DNA of 64,000 nt from the NCBI GenBank assembly GCA_034509425.1, contig JAVTVJ010001672.1, positions 50,174 through 114,173 on the forward strand, given 5' to 3'. The stretch comes from Eopsaltria australis. Taxonomy: Eukaryota > Chordata > Aves > Passeriformes > Petroicidae. A model generated the notes under the pieces. The model worked only from the letters and a program-made list of their open reading frames with translations. It had not been told where the DNA came from and ran no database searches. Positions 1 to 8,951 of this stretch are shown here, piece by piece; within the stretch, counting starts at the first letter, position 1; each line of letters begins with the position of its first letter. A program made the position numbers and the translations under genes.

Positions 1-258
1 TCCAATTTTTCTTCCAAGGTTTTGGTTATTTCCTTGGATTCTCTCAGCTCTTGTTTTAATTTGTCATGTTCTCTTATTTCTTTTCGCCACTCACATGCAG
101 CTGTTAAACATGATGCAAGTGCAAGAGCTTTCTCCAGTTATGTTCTCCTGGAATTTTTCCCACTCAAACCAGTTGTGCACTGGAAGACGACTAACACTGT
201 GCCCCCGTAAATAGTTTGATAAGTCTTTAATCTGATTGTTTGAATCACATATCATCAT
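1..258 (-). pseudogene. gag: ERV-7 gag, N-terminal fragment (ERVL-like)
   Basis: Read on the minus strand, two adjacent ATG codons at 258-253 open a frame beginning MMICDSNNQIKD, shortly after a primer-site-like sequence and an LTR end. A later stretch is Glu/Lys rich (for example KLKQELRESKEI) and likely coiled coil, as in many gag proteins. The frame shifts once around positions 130-160, so the copy is broken, and the window edge cuts it. The class is inferred from the attached LTR tail, which matches LTR-K (5-bp duplication); gag itself is not family-diagnostic. It could be another ERV class. Confidence 0.5.
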
Positions 259-260
259 CC

Positions 261-278
261 TGCCTCGACTACGCCAAA
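261..278 (-). promoter_or_regulatory. candidate primer-binding site of ERV-7
   Basis: On the minus strand a TGG-starting stretch (TGGCGTAGTCGAGGCAGG) begins a few bases after the LTR end at 281 and lies directly upstream of the gag ATG. Position and the leading TGG fit a retroviral primer-binding site. The matching tRNA was not identified. Confidence 0.4.
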
Positions 279-280
279 AT

Positions 281-380
281 TGTTATGAATGGATATGGGA
301 GGTAAAATCAGTCCTTGCCTACTGCCCAGACCTGGGCAGGAGGCAAGGACTGATTTTAACTCCCACATCCATTCATAACA
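281..380. repeat. 100-bp near-perfect palindrome made of two LTR-K tails
   Basis: Positions 281-380 fold on themselves with the centre at 330/331 and only a few mismatches. Each arm ends in the sequence CCATTCATAACA read outward, the same 3' end as the solo LTR-K at 28801-29502. The left arm is the natural LTR end of minus-strand ERV-7. The right arm is an inverted copy of it. LTR-K itself is not palindromic here, so the fold-back was made by rearrangement. Confidence 0.8.
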
Positions 381-386
381 GCCCCA

Positions 387-971
387 TGACATCTGCCTGG
401 GATGGGTGAGGAGCTGACTGAGAATTTTTGGGTCAGGATTAAAGGGAGGGCAGGAACAGGCAACATTATAGTGGGGGTCAGTGGAGGGCTGTGAGCTCTT
501 GGCTCGGGAGCCCTCTGCACTCCCTTAGAGAAAAGCCTGAGGGCAAGACGACTCAGAGATAAGAAACCTACTTCTCGGTCATGGTGACCAGTGAACCACC
601 CCCAGCATGCCTTGCTCCTCTATGGTAATACCTTGTACCCGGTTGGCTAACTGGTTCTTACCCCTCCCCCTGCCTTCCCCATAAAAAGACCCCTGTCCCA
701 GCCTCAGTTAGGGAGCAGCCATCCCTGGCTTCCCTTCACAGGAGCTTCTGGACAATAAAGCTACCTTGTGGAACTGCCATATGGCTCCCTCGTCTCTCTG
801 TCCCCGAGTCTGCCTTGGGCGATTTCACAAAGAGCTGAATCACAAGAGCTGATATCACTTGTAACAGAGAAGCTGATACACTTGCTGAAATCACCCGTCG
901 CTTAGGGGGTTGCTGAGGCCCCTGGAGAAGCCGTTCTCTGACGGGACGCTTCCTCCAGGAAGGCTGCAACA
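387..971 (+). mobile_element. candidate 5' LTR of ERV-1
   Basis: The segment has promoter and polyadenylation signals in LTR order: a TATA-like CATAAAAAG at about 680 and AATAAA at about 753, upstream of a leader and the gag ATG at 1373. A TG start near 387 and a CA end near 971 are plausible, and a TGGGTCTCCTCCGG primer-like sequence follows at about 975. No second copy was found downstream, so the boundaries are estimates. Confidence 0.45.
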
Positions 972-1372
972 TATTGGGTCTCCTCCGGTACCCCTAGAAA
1001 GTGACAAGTGACACACCGAAGAGCCTTGGACTCTGGAAGTCTTTGGAGAGAGCGACTCCTGGTTACAGGACATAAACTGCCGTCGATTCGTCACTTCTCC
1101 GAGGAGGCACATCTGTGTTCTAGTAGATGCTATCCAAAGAGATCGGTCAAGACCCTCGCTCACCATCTCAGACAGGAAAATCCCTGAGGATCGACCTCCA
1201 GGCAGGCCACCTTCCCAGCAAAAACTTTCTGTGACCCTACAGACCGGCCTCACAGCCCAAGTGAGAATTGTGAGTCACAATTGGGGTTTTTCTGCGAGTC
1301 CCTATATTTTCGGGTCCATTTTTGCCCTTTTTTTCCCCTTTCTTTCTGCTGGGGAGGCAGTGGGACTACAAT

Positions 1373-1714
1373 ATGGGACACAAACTAGGAAAACCTAGTC
1401 TTACCCAAGCTGAGAGAGACCTTTATTCCCAAGTTCTAATAATCCTTCTTGCTAGTAATTTTAAGTTTTCTAAGGATAATCTTTCTAAGGGGAAACTGAA
1501 GTCCTTTATTATTTGGATTTCTAAGCATTTCTCGGATATCAACAGGGACTCTATCCTTTCTAACTTCTTTTGGGATCTCGTTGGGAAAAAGATCTATTCC
1601 CTGCAGGCTTCTGGTGACTTTTCTGTTTCTCATTTTATCCCCTTATTTCATATTAATGTTAAGTTAGTAGAAAAAACTGTAGCATCTCAGAAATATCGGG
1701 ATCTCCTCAGTTAA
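1373..1714 (+). pseudogene. gag: ERV-1 gag matrix region
   Basis: The ATG at 1373 starts MGHKLGKPSLTQAERDLYSQ, 113 codons to a stop at 1712-1714. The N-terminal MG suggests a myristoylation signal. The layout (helical N-terminus, later FWDLVGKK) parallels the matrix starts of ERV-2 (FWDIVGNK) and ERV-4 (FWDTVGEK). The open frame technically starts at 1322, but the ATG at 1373 is chosen because it gives the shared matrix start. The stop precedes a C-run (about 1718-1733), so slippage there may have helped break the frame. Confidence 0.8.
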
Positions 1715-3335
1715 AAATCCCCCCCCCCCCCCGCCTTCCCCGTCACATGCTCTCCCCCCACAGAACGAAGCTGGCAATGTAGCCACACCTGACACACTGC
1801 TGGATCCTCCGCTTTACTCCCATTTCTCTGCCGTTCCTCCCTCACCCTTTATCATGCATTCCAATACTCCTGCCGTACTTTGTGATGCTAATATCGGAGT
1901 TCTGGCTACACCACACAAACCTGTTTTACCAGTTTCCCTGCCTCAAACTGCGCTACCCTGCACCCATTCCCCCTCAAGGCATATAAGTCCAGGTTCCCTC
2001 CCTGCCCCTTCGGTTTCCCCTGCAAACCCTTCTTCCATAACTTCTGCTTTAAATCCTGCTGCATTAACCCCCTCTCCCCAACTGTTTCCAGCTGCTGCTT
2101 CTGCTGAATTCAAACAGCCTTGCAAAACCAGAAGCTGCACCGAGCTAACTTCTTTCTCTCCCGAGATCTGTAGCTGCTGCATACTATCAGCCCTATGACT
2201 ACAGCCCCTCTGCCTCCTTCCCCCAGTCGGGACATGGCCCCTGCCGTGACACACCACTCCTGGTCCCCCACGATCCCTGCCCCCACCCTGACTCAGGCTG
2301 TGCCGACATCCAAGGACTGCCGTGTTTTTCCCCATGCCATTCAAATCCAGACTACCCCAACCCCTCCTAGGGAACACAGCTCCTCTCTTGCAGACTTACG
2401 ATACCTCTACAGATTCTGACCCAGTGTGAGACCCCTGGTCAGAGATACGGAGAGAAGCCACTCAGGAGAGAGAGTTTGAACTCGCTCCAAGGATCTCAGC
2501 CTTTCCAGTCGTTTTTACAAAAGGAAGGTGAGGGAGACCCTCAGATAAAAAAACGTGGGAACCAATTCATTATAAAGAAATCAAAGAGCTTTGCAAGGCA
2601 GCTAAGGAACACGGGCAGGGATCCCATTTTTTTAGACGCTTATTAGAAGCCACCTTCTCAGCATATTTGCTGGTTCTGCATTACATTAAAAATATTGCTA
2701 ATTGCCTCCTTACCACGGCAGAATATATGCTTTGGGACAGGCACTGGAAAAGACAATTAAAAACATTATCTGACTCCTATTCCAAAGATGCTAATCGGCC
2801 AAATTTTACTGTTGAGCAATAAGCCGGAGGTGAACTTCAAAAACCCTCTGACCAAACAAACACTATACCTGAAGCTGCACTGCAGGATATATCCGTTGCA
2901 GCAAAAACATCACTGCTTCTTACCCCTGATGACTCGATTCCCACAGAACATTTCTCTAACATCAAACAAGAAGTGGATGAGAGCTTTATTAAATTCGTGG
3001 AAAGGTTAAAGGTGGCCCTAGAAAAAGGAATAGAAAGTCCAGAGGGGCGAAAAGAACTTTTAAGTAAACTTGCTATGGCAAATGCTAACCAACAATGTAA
3101 GACTATCCTGAAGGCTTTACCCCTGGACACAGAACCCACCATAGAGCAAATGGTGCAAGGCTGAACACGCTATACATCCACTGAAAACAGTTGCCCAAGC
3201 AGTTGCGAAGGGAATTGCAGAAGGTGTATCTGGTGCATTTGCAGCAGTAGCCTCAGAAGATAATGCTTGCTGTTTCAATTGCAGAGAATTTGGACACTTT
3301 ATAAAAGACTGTCCAGAAATGCCACCCACCCAGGA
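1715..3335 (+). pseudogene. gag: ERV-1 gag, proline-rich, capsid and nucleocapsid remainder
   Basis: About 1740-2440 is a Pro/Ser/Thr-rich spacer readable only in pieces. About 2557-3164 carries capsid-like sequence in changing frames, including ESFIKFVERLKVAL near 2980, which fits the capsid major homology region. At 3262-3318 a zinc knuckle, CFNCREFGHFIKDC (CX2CX4HX4C), marks nucleocapsid. An in-frame stop lies near 2821 and another at about 3162. The pieces are in the order expected of one gag gene, so this is a single broken gene rather than several small ones. Confidence 0.75.
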
Positions 3336-3575
3336 CCATCACACCAGCTACCAGAGGCCCCAGAGACAGCAGCGGTACCCACAGCGCCTGGGAAACTTCC
3401 AGGGGAGCGCGGGACAGCCTCGCGCTATGACAACAAATCAAAAGCCGTACCACCTCGACAGGTATGTGAAGTCCACCACCAAGTATCAGGAGCAGGCAGG
3501 TGGACCTCAGAAGGCACCATCATCTCCAGAGACCCCAGCGCACATAAGAGAGACCCATCACATTGACCAATATAG

Positions 3576-4202
3576 ATGGGAACCCGACGCCAGCTGGTAA
3601 CATCGCTGTCCATTGACTTTACAGATGAGTGTTTTTACCATATCCCCACAGGGAAATACGGACCGCAAAACGGTCCATGGGACATTCTCATAGTGGGTGA
3701 CACTTTTCATGGTCCAGAAGAAATTTTTGTATCACCGAAAATACAAACAGTACACCCCGGACAAGAGATCTTTGTCCAGCTTTGCTGCACAGACCCACCC
3801 TTTTACTTTTCACAGGAAACACCAATTGCACAAGCCTTTTTGCTTCCACAGGACTGCCCAAAACGGATTCCACTCAATCCAATGATAGTGTGGGCACAGG
3901 TTGTACGCTCTAATAAGCCTATCATTGAATGCGGCCAGCTCTACAAAGGGGAGCAGGTCTACCGACAATGGATGGTGGACACCGGCGCAGACGTGACCAT
4001 CATCGCCCGCTCCGACTGGCCAGCAAACTGGGAACTGCAGCCGGTGGCAGGCGTGATCTCCGGAATTGGTGGAACCACAATGTCTATGCGAAGCAAGCGG
4101 AATGTCACCATTGAAGGCCCTGAAGGCAAGATAGTGACCATCCGGCCATTTGTGGTGAGGGCCCCCATCACGTTATGGGGCAGGGACCTTTTGACCCAGT
4201 GA
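3576..4202 (+). pseudogene. pro: ERV-1 pro: dUTPase-like domain plus aspartic protease
   Basis: An open frame of 208 codons. The first ~90 residues resemble a retroviral dUTPase-like domain (motifs LIVGDTFHGPEEIFV and IAQAFLLP), as found upstream of protease in betaretroviruses. The protease follows, with catalytic DTGAD at 3978-3992 and a C-terminal LWGRDLLTQ. It ends just inside the start of pol, as expected for -1 frameshifting. The domain itself looks intact, but it cannot be expressed from the broken gag upstream. No dUTPase catalytic motifs were confirmed. Confidence 0.8.
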
Positions 4203-6860
4203 GGGGCTTCCTTACACGTCCCCAGTATGGATTTTTAACTGGGCCCACTGAGAGGTGCAAACCAACTTCCATCCCTCGGCTCACCTGGAAACAAAAGAAC
4301 CCAGTGTGGATCGAGCAGTGGCCCCTTTCAAAGACAAAGTTGTGCACCCTGGAAGCCCTCATAGAGGAACAGCTTGCCAAAGGTCACATCATCAAGACCA
4401 CCAGCCCTTGGAACTCCCCTGTCTTCGTGCTGAAAAAGCCCGGCAAGGACAGGTGGCGGCTACACCACGACCTCCGTAAGATCAATGAACTCATTGAAGA
4501 CATGGGTCCCCTCCAGCCCAGCCTGCCCTCACCATCAATGCTGCCCAGAGACTGGATGCAGGCCATCATAGATATAAAAGACTGTTTCTTCAACATCCCA
4601 CTCCATCCTCAAGATGCCCCCCGGTTTGCTTTTTCCATCTCTTCCCTCAACAGAAAGGCTCCACTCAAAAGGCACCACTGGCTTGTCCTCCCCCAATCCA
4701 CAAAGAACAGCCAGGCCATATGCCAGTGGTACGTTGCCCATGTTCTGTCCCCTGTCCGTAGCCTGTTCCCAGATGCAATCATCCACCAGTATATGGATGA
4801 CTTTCTGATCTGTGCATCAGACAAGACTTACCTGGACAGGACTATAAAAGGGCTTATTGAAGCCATAGAGAAAGCAGAGTTCAAGATTCGTGAAGACAAA
4901 GTGTAGTACACCAGCCCATGGACTTACCTCGGATTCCAGATTTGTGAAAGAACCATCGCGCCCCAGCAACTCGCCATTCAAGATGACCCAAAGACCCTAA
5001 GAGACACAAGTTATGCAGATCCATCTATTGGATACGTCCCCTGCTAGGGATTACAACAGAAGATCTTGCTCCCCTCTTCAGTCTTCTTCACGGCGACGAA
5101 AACCTGGACTCTCCACGTGTCCTCACACCTGAAGCCCGAGATTCCATCACCGAAGTCCAGGAGGCCCTATCTTCACGCCAAGCGCATCTCATTGAGCCCA
5201 GCCTGCCCCTCCAGTTTTCCATTTTGGGTAAGTCCCCCTGTTTCTATGGGCTAATGTTTCAGTGGAATCCTCAACTCAGAGACCCTTTGTTAATACTTAA
5301 ATGGATCTTTACAAGCAATCAGCCTGCGAAAACAATAAGCGCTCCTCAGGAAATGATGGCACAGTTAACAAAAAAGGCCAGAACTCGCCTCCGCTCTCTT
5401 GCAGGGTGTGAATTTACATGCATATACTTGCCATTGACCACTGGGGACCTGGAGCATTTGCTCCAGACCAATGAGTGCCTCCAGTTTGCCCTGGATAACT
5501 ACCCAGGCCAGTTTTCCATCCACATACCAAAACATAGTCTTTTTAATCGCGATTCAGCCTTCAATTTGGTCCCAAAATTAATCCAAAGTAGAATATCTCT
5601 CAAAGCTCTGTTTTTACTGATGGCTCAGGGTCATCTCACAAGTCAGTAATGACTTGGAGGGACCCCAAGACTCAGGAGTGGGAGTCTGATGTCCAAACTG
5701 TGGAAGGATCACCACAGATTGCCGAACTTGCAGCCGTGGTCAGAGCCTTTGAGAAATTCAAAGACGAACCCTTTAATCTGGTCACAGATTCAGCTTATGT
5801 TGCTGGTATAGCTATGAGGGCTGAACATGCCTTTCTCAAGGAGGTCTCCAACCCAGACTTACACCAATTGATTTCTACATTAATTAATTTAATCTCCCAC
5901 AGAAAGTAACCTTACCATATTATGCATGTAAGGTCACACGCTGACCTCCCAGGTGCCATTACAGAAGGGAACAGGAGAGCTGACGCGCTAGCCATGTCGG
6001 CAGAGACTGCTAACATCCCTGACATCTTCACCCAGGCAAAGCTATCGCATGTATTTTATCATCAAAATGTACCCGCCCTCATCAGGATGTTCAAACTCTT
6101 GAAAGACCAAGTGAAAGCAATTGTAGCAACGTGTCTGATCTGCCAAAATTACCAGATGCCATCTATAGGTACAGGGGTCATTCCCCGAGGCCTAAACAAC
6201 TGCCAATTATGGCAGTCTGACGTGACCCACTTCCCATCCTTTGGAAAGTCAAAGTATGTGCACGTGTCAGTCGACACATTTTCTGGGGCTGTGTTTGCAT
6301 CAGCCTATGCAGGAGAGAATGCCACCCATACCATCAAGCATTTCCTCCTTGCATTTGCCACCCTGGGAGTCCCTGAACAAAAAAAAAAAAAGATAATGGG
6401 GCAGCCTATACCTCCCGCAAATTAAAAGACTTCTTCAATAAACTGGGAATAAGACACACGAGGGGCATACCCACCAATCCCACAGGACAGTCCATCATAG
6501 AAAGGACTCACCAGACCCTCAAAAGAGTCCTCAATCAACAACGGAGAGAAGCAGAGATTATGTTCCCCATTGAGAGACTCTGTAAAGCCCTCTATGTTAT
6601 TAATTTCCTAAAGTGTACATCATCAGAGCCTGACCCCCCCGTACTCCGACACTTCATGAATTCGGCCCAAGCTAAGCTCACTGAGAAACCGCCAGTGCTA
6701 GTCAAAGACCCAGAAACACATCAGATTTCTGGACCTTTCCAGTTGATTACCTGGGGGAGAGGGTATGCCTGTGTTTCACTACCATCTTGCCCCAAATGGT
6801 TCCCAGAAAAAAAAAATCAAACCATACTTAGGCCCTGCAGACACTGCCTCCACAAAAAAT
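4175..6860 (+). pseudogene. pol: ERV-1 pol: reverse transcriptase, RNase H, integrase
   Basis: RT is recognised by [17 protein letters not shown] and the YMDD active site at 4790-4801; a TAG at 4904-4906 ends its first open block. The connection region continues in other frames to about 5600. RNase H begins around 5605 (FTDGSG) and includes TDSAY near 5790. Integrase follows, with HX3H and CX2C zinc residues, then the catalytic D (SDVTHF, ~6218), D (DNGAAY) and E (IIERTHQ, ~6499). A stop near 5909 and a run of 13 A at about 6379-6391 shift the frame inside the catalytic core. Pol ends near 6860. Confidence 0.85.
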
Positions 6861-7478
6861 AACTGAAATATCCCAGAGTCTGACACATCAGGTCCAGACA
6901 ACCAGAAATGCTCAGCCTGGAGACGGAGGAAGTGCCAAGTAAAATCCACCATCCCGTCACCAGGTCACACAGCTCCAAGAAAGGCTCTACTTAAGAAAAC
7001 GCAAACTACAGGCCAGACATATATCTGACCAACACTGTTATAAGTAACGAGTTATTCCCCAGTTATCCCCAAAACCCCACTTACCTATATACCTACCTTC
7101 CTGTTCCCTCCCCTCCCTCTCCTCCCCAGCCCTCACTTACCCCCAGCCAGAATATCCCAAACTCTCTACCCCCGCAACAGTATTGACTTTTAAACAAACA
7201 AAAAGGTGAAAATGGAGCAAGCAGGCCAATGCAACATCTGCTGCCCTTAGCGATCTCGTCCTAGATGAAGAAATCACCAGACACGCGACACTACAAAACC
7301 GGGCAGTCATTGACTTCCTGCTCCTAGCCCATGGACATGGCTGTCAAGATTTTGAAGGCATGTGTTCTTCTGACTTAACATCACATAGTGATTCCATCTC
7401 AAAGAACATCCAGCTGCTAAAAGATCAAGTCCACCAAATCAAGACTGAAGAAAGAATCAGAGATGGTCTCAACAACTT
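6861..7478 (+). pseudogene. env: ERV-1 env remnant, TM subunit piece
   Basis: From about 7225 to 7470 a frame resembles the TM of ERV-2: [17 protein letters not shown], then [10 protein letters not shown]. The CX6CC motif has become CX6CS, so the disulfide link to SU would be lost. The ~350 bases before this hold no recognisable SU, and most of the surface subunit is deleted. The remnant stops where the inverted repeat at 7479 begins. Confidence 0.7.
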
Positions 7479-7755
7479 GTGTCCCCTCCCAGGATCTTGC
7501 CCACCCCCATCCCCTTCAGTGCGGGGAAGGAATGTCAGAGGGACACCACTGCTTGGCAGTAGCCAAAACATTGGTCTGTTGTATTGGGTCTGACTGGGGT
7601 AAAGCTCACAGCCCTTACAGTGCTGTGCTTTGTGTTGGTAGCTGGCGTTGATAACAGACCAATGTTTTGGCTACTGCCAAGCAGTGCTGTCCCTCTGACA
7701 TTCCTTCCCCCACTGAAGGGGATGGGGGGGGCAAGATCCTGGGAGGGGACACAAG
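7479..7755. repeat. fold-back: ~103-bp arms around a ~70-bp loop
   Basis: The arm at 7479-7581 is the reverse complement of 7652-7755 with few mismatches, separated by about 70 bp. The right arm lies inside the plus-strand LTR-L fragment. The left arm is an inverted copy of the same stretch. Confidence 0.8.
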
Positions 7756-7791
7756 CAGGCCAGCTGACCCCAGTCAGCCAAAGGGATATTC
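7579..7791 (+). mobile_element. LTR-L, 5' fragment of a bird ERV LTR
   Basis: It starts TGTTGTATTGGGTCTGACTG and reads on to GACCCCAGTCAGCCAAAGGG. This resembles the 5' part of a common avian LTR that I recognise from memory; family membership needs a library search. It is cut at 7791 exactly where ERV-2 begins, and the rest is not found after ERV-2. Confidence 0.55.
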
Positions 7792-8407
7792 TGTTGGGGA
7801 AGATGAAATAGGAAAACCTTATAAATATGATTGCCTAGTAAAAGATGCTGAGAATGTAGAAACTATAAGTAAGATTGAAATGAAGACAAACTTTGAGATG
7901 CCAAACCGCAGTTACTGAACAACTGGAAAACAATGGCATGGCTGCCTGCAGTAATCCCCCCTTTGATTAAACAATCCCCTCTGCTTGCAGACAGGTCCAA
8001 GGGTCAGAGCAGACCCTACCAACCTAGCAGAGGGTCTAAAAAGCAGCTTTTAGAGTTTAAAATATAACACTGTATGGTAATGCAACAGTTCTCATAGGCT
8101 GTATGCAAATGTTATAAGATTTGTAGTTTGTTCTAAATTGGTTAATGAAAATTAGAATATTCAACACAGAAGATGATTTATTGTATTGTAAGCAACAAGC
8201 TCGCTCTCTTAGACCTTCGCTCTCAACTCTCTTAGATCCTCACTCTTAGCTGTTTTCGTCTCTCTGACCTGCTCCGGGCTGCGTCTGGCAGCTCTCAGCA
8301 GGTCTCTTATATCAACGTTCTTTTACAATAAGCCTCATGCTCTACAACTCGACTTCAGAGATCTCTCGTCTGTCCCGGCCGTCTGAAACTGACCCTAAAA
8401 CTCCACA
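7792..8407 (+). mobile_element. 5' LTR-A of ERV-2
   Basis: Starts TGTTGGGGAAGATG and ends AAAACTCCACA, directly before the primer site. The first ~125 bp keep an open frame encoding the env tail (see the env entry). A pyrimidine-rich repeat of TCTCTTAGA-like units around 8200-8250 varies in length between copies. An ACAATAAGCCTC stretch near 8325 corresponds to the AATAAA of the other copies (ACAATAAACCTC). Confidence 0.93.
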
Positions 8408-8409
8408 AT

Positions 8410-8427
8410 TGGCGCACAACGTGGGGC
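8410..8427 (+). promoter_or_regulatory. primer-binding site, tRNA-Lys type
   Basis: TGGCGCACAACGTGGGGC lies two bases after the LTR. It differs at one base from the standard tRNA-Lys primer site TGGCGCCCAACGTGGGGC used by many betaretroviruses. Confidence 0.88.
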
Positions 8428-8499
8428 AGATGCCCTACCTAACTTCTTCCACCTGTATGAGACTTCTCCACCGACGGTAACCGTAAGACCAGTTAAAGC

Positions 8500-8905
8500 C
8501 ACCTGAATGGTGTCGCGAGCACGGCATACTGTTGCTGAGCAGCATAAACGCCGGAGCTCTTAAATTCTGTATAGGCACGCCTCGAGCACAGTGACCCGTT
8601 AATAATAACGGGCAGCTGGAACTCTCGGAGGATTTTCCCTGTTCATCCTCGAGCACAGGCGTCCGCTGCTGTGCAGCACCTGCCTGGAGCTCTTTGAGGA
8701 ACCTTATCGTGGATCCCCTTGGGCACTGAGCACAGGCGAGCGCGGCTAAGCACCGCCCGTTCTGGAGCTCTGAGTGCTCGATCCTGAGCACGGGAAGCCG
8801 TTGCCACGCGACGCCTAAAACCCGAGCTCTGAAGAGGGACCCGAACACAGAGTCCTGAGCACGCCTGGAGAGCTTGGCCAGCCCCCCCACGACGGAGCTC
8901 TGAGG
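8500..8905 (+). repeat. degenerate ~60-75-bp tandem repeats in the ERV-2 leader
   Basis: GAGCAC recurs at 8517, 8584, 8651, 8728, 8786 and 8857. Most copies are followed about 35-40 bases later by a GGAGCTCT-like word. This gives six units with spacings of 67, 67, 77, 58 and 71. It sits between primer site and gag ATG, where packaging and dimerisation signals occur in retroviruses. Function is inferred from position. Confidence 0.65.
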
Positions 8906-8951
8906 ACCCTGCTTCTGCGACACCAAGGTGAACAATAGCACTGGTCGAACA

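Larger units (their letters stand above)
387..7478 (+). mobile_element. ERV-1, decayed class II (betaretrovirus-like) provirus
   Basis: Order is LTR, leader, gag, dUTPase-like/protease, pol (RT, RNase H, integrase), env remnant. Protein features match ERV-4 and ERV-2 throughout. Many stops and frameshifts show it is long dead. No 3' LTR is visible: at 7479 the element runs into an inverted repeat and a fragment of an unrelated LTR. Both ends therefore sit at fold-back junctions, at 281-380 and 7479-7755. Confidence 0.85.

Noticed and set aside
8517..8862. possible CRISPR-like array (regular GAGCAC words)
   Set aside because: The units are degenerate, without constant repeats and unique spacers, and sit in a retroviral leader of a vertebrate genome.
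8435..8941. 168-codon minus-strand ORF across the ERV-2 leader
   Set aside because: It runs opposite a leader with tandem repeats. Repeats keep the frame open and no domain is visible.
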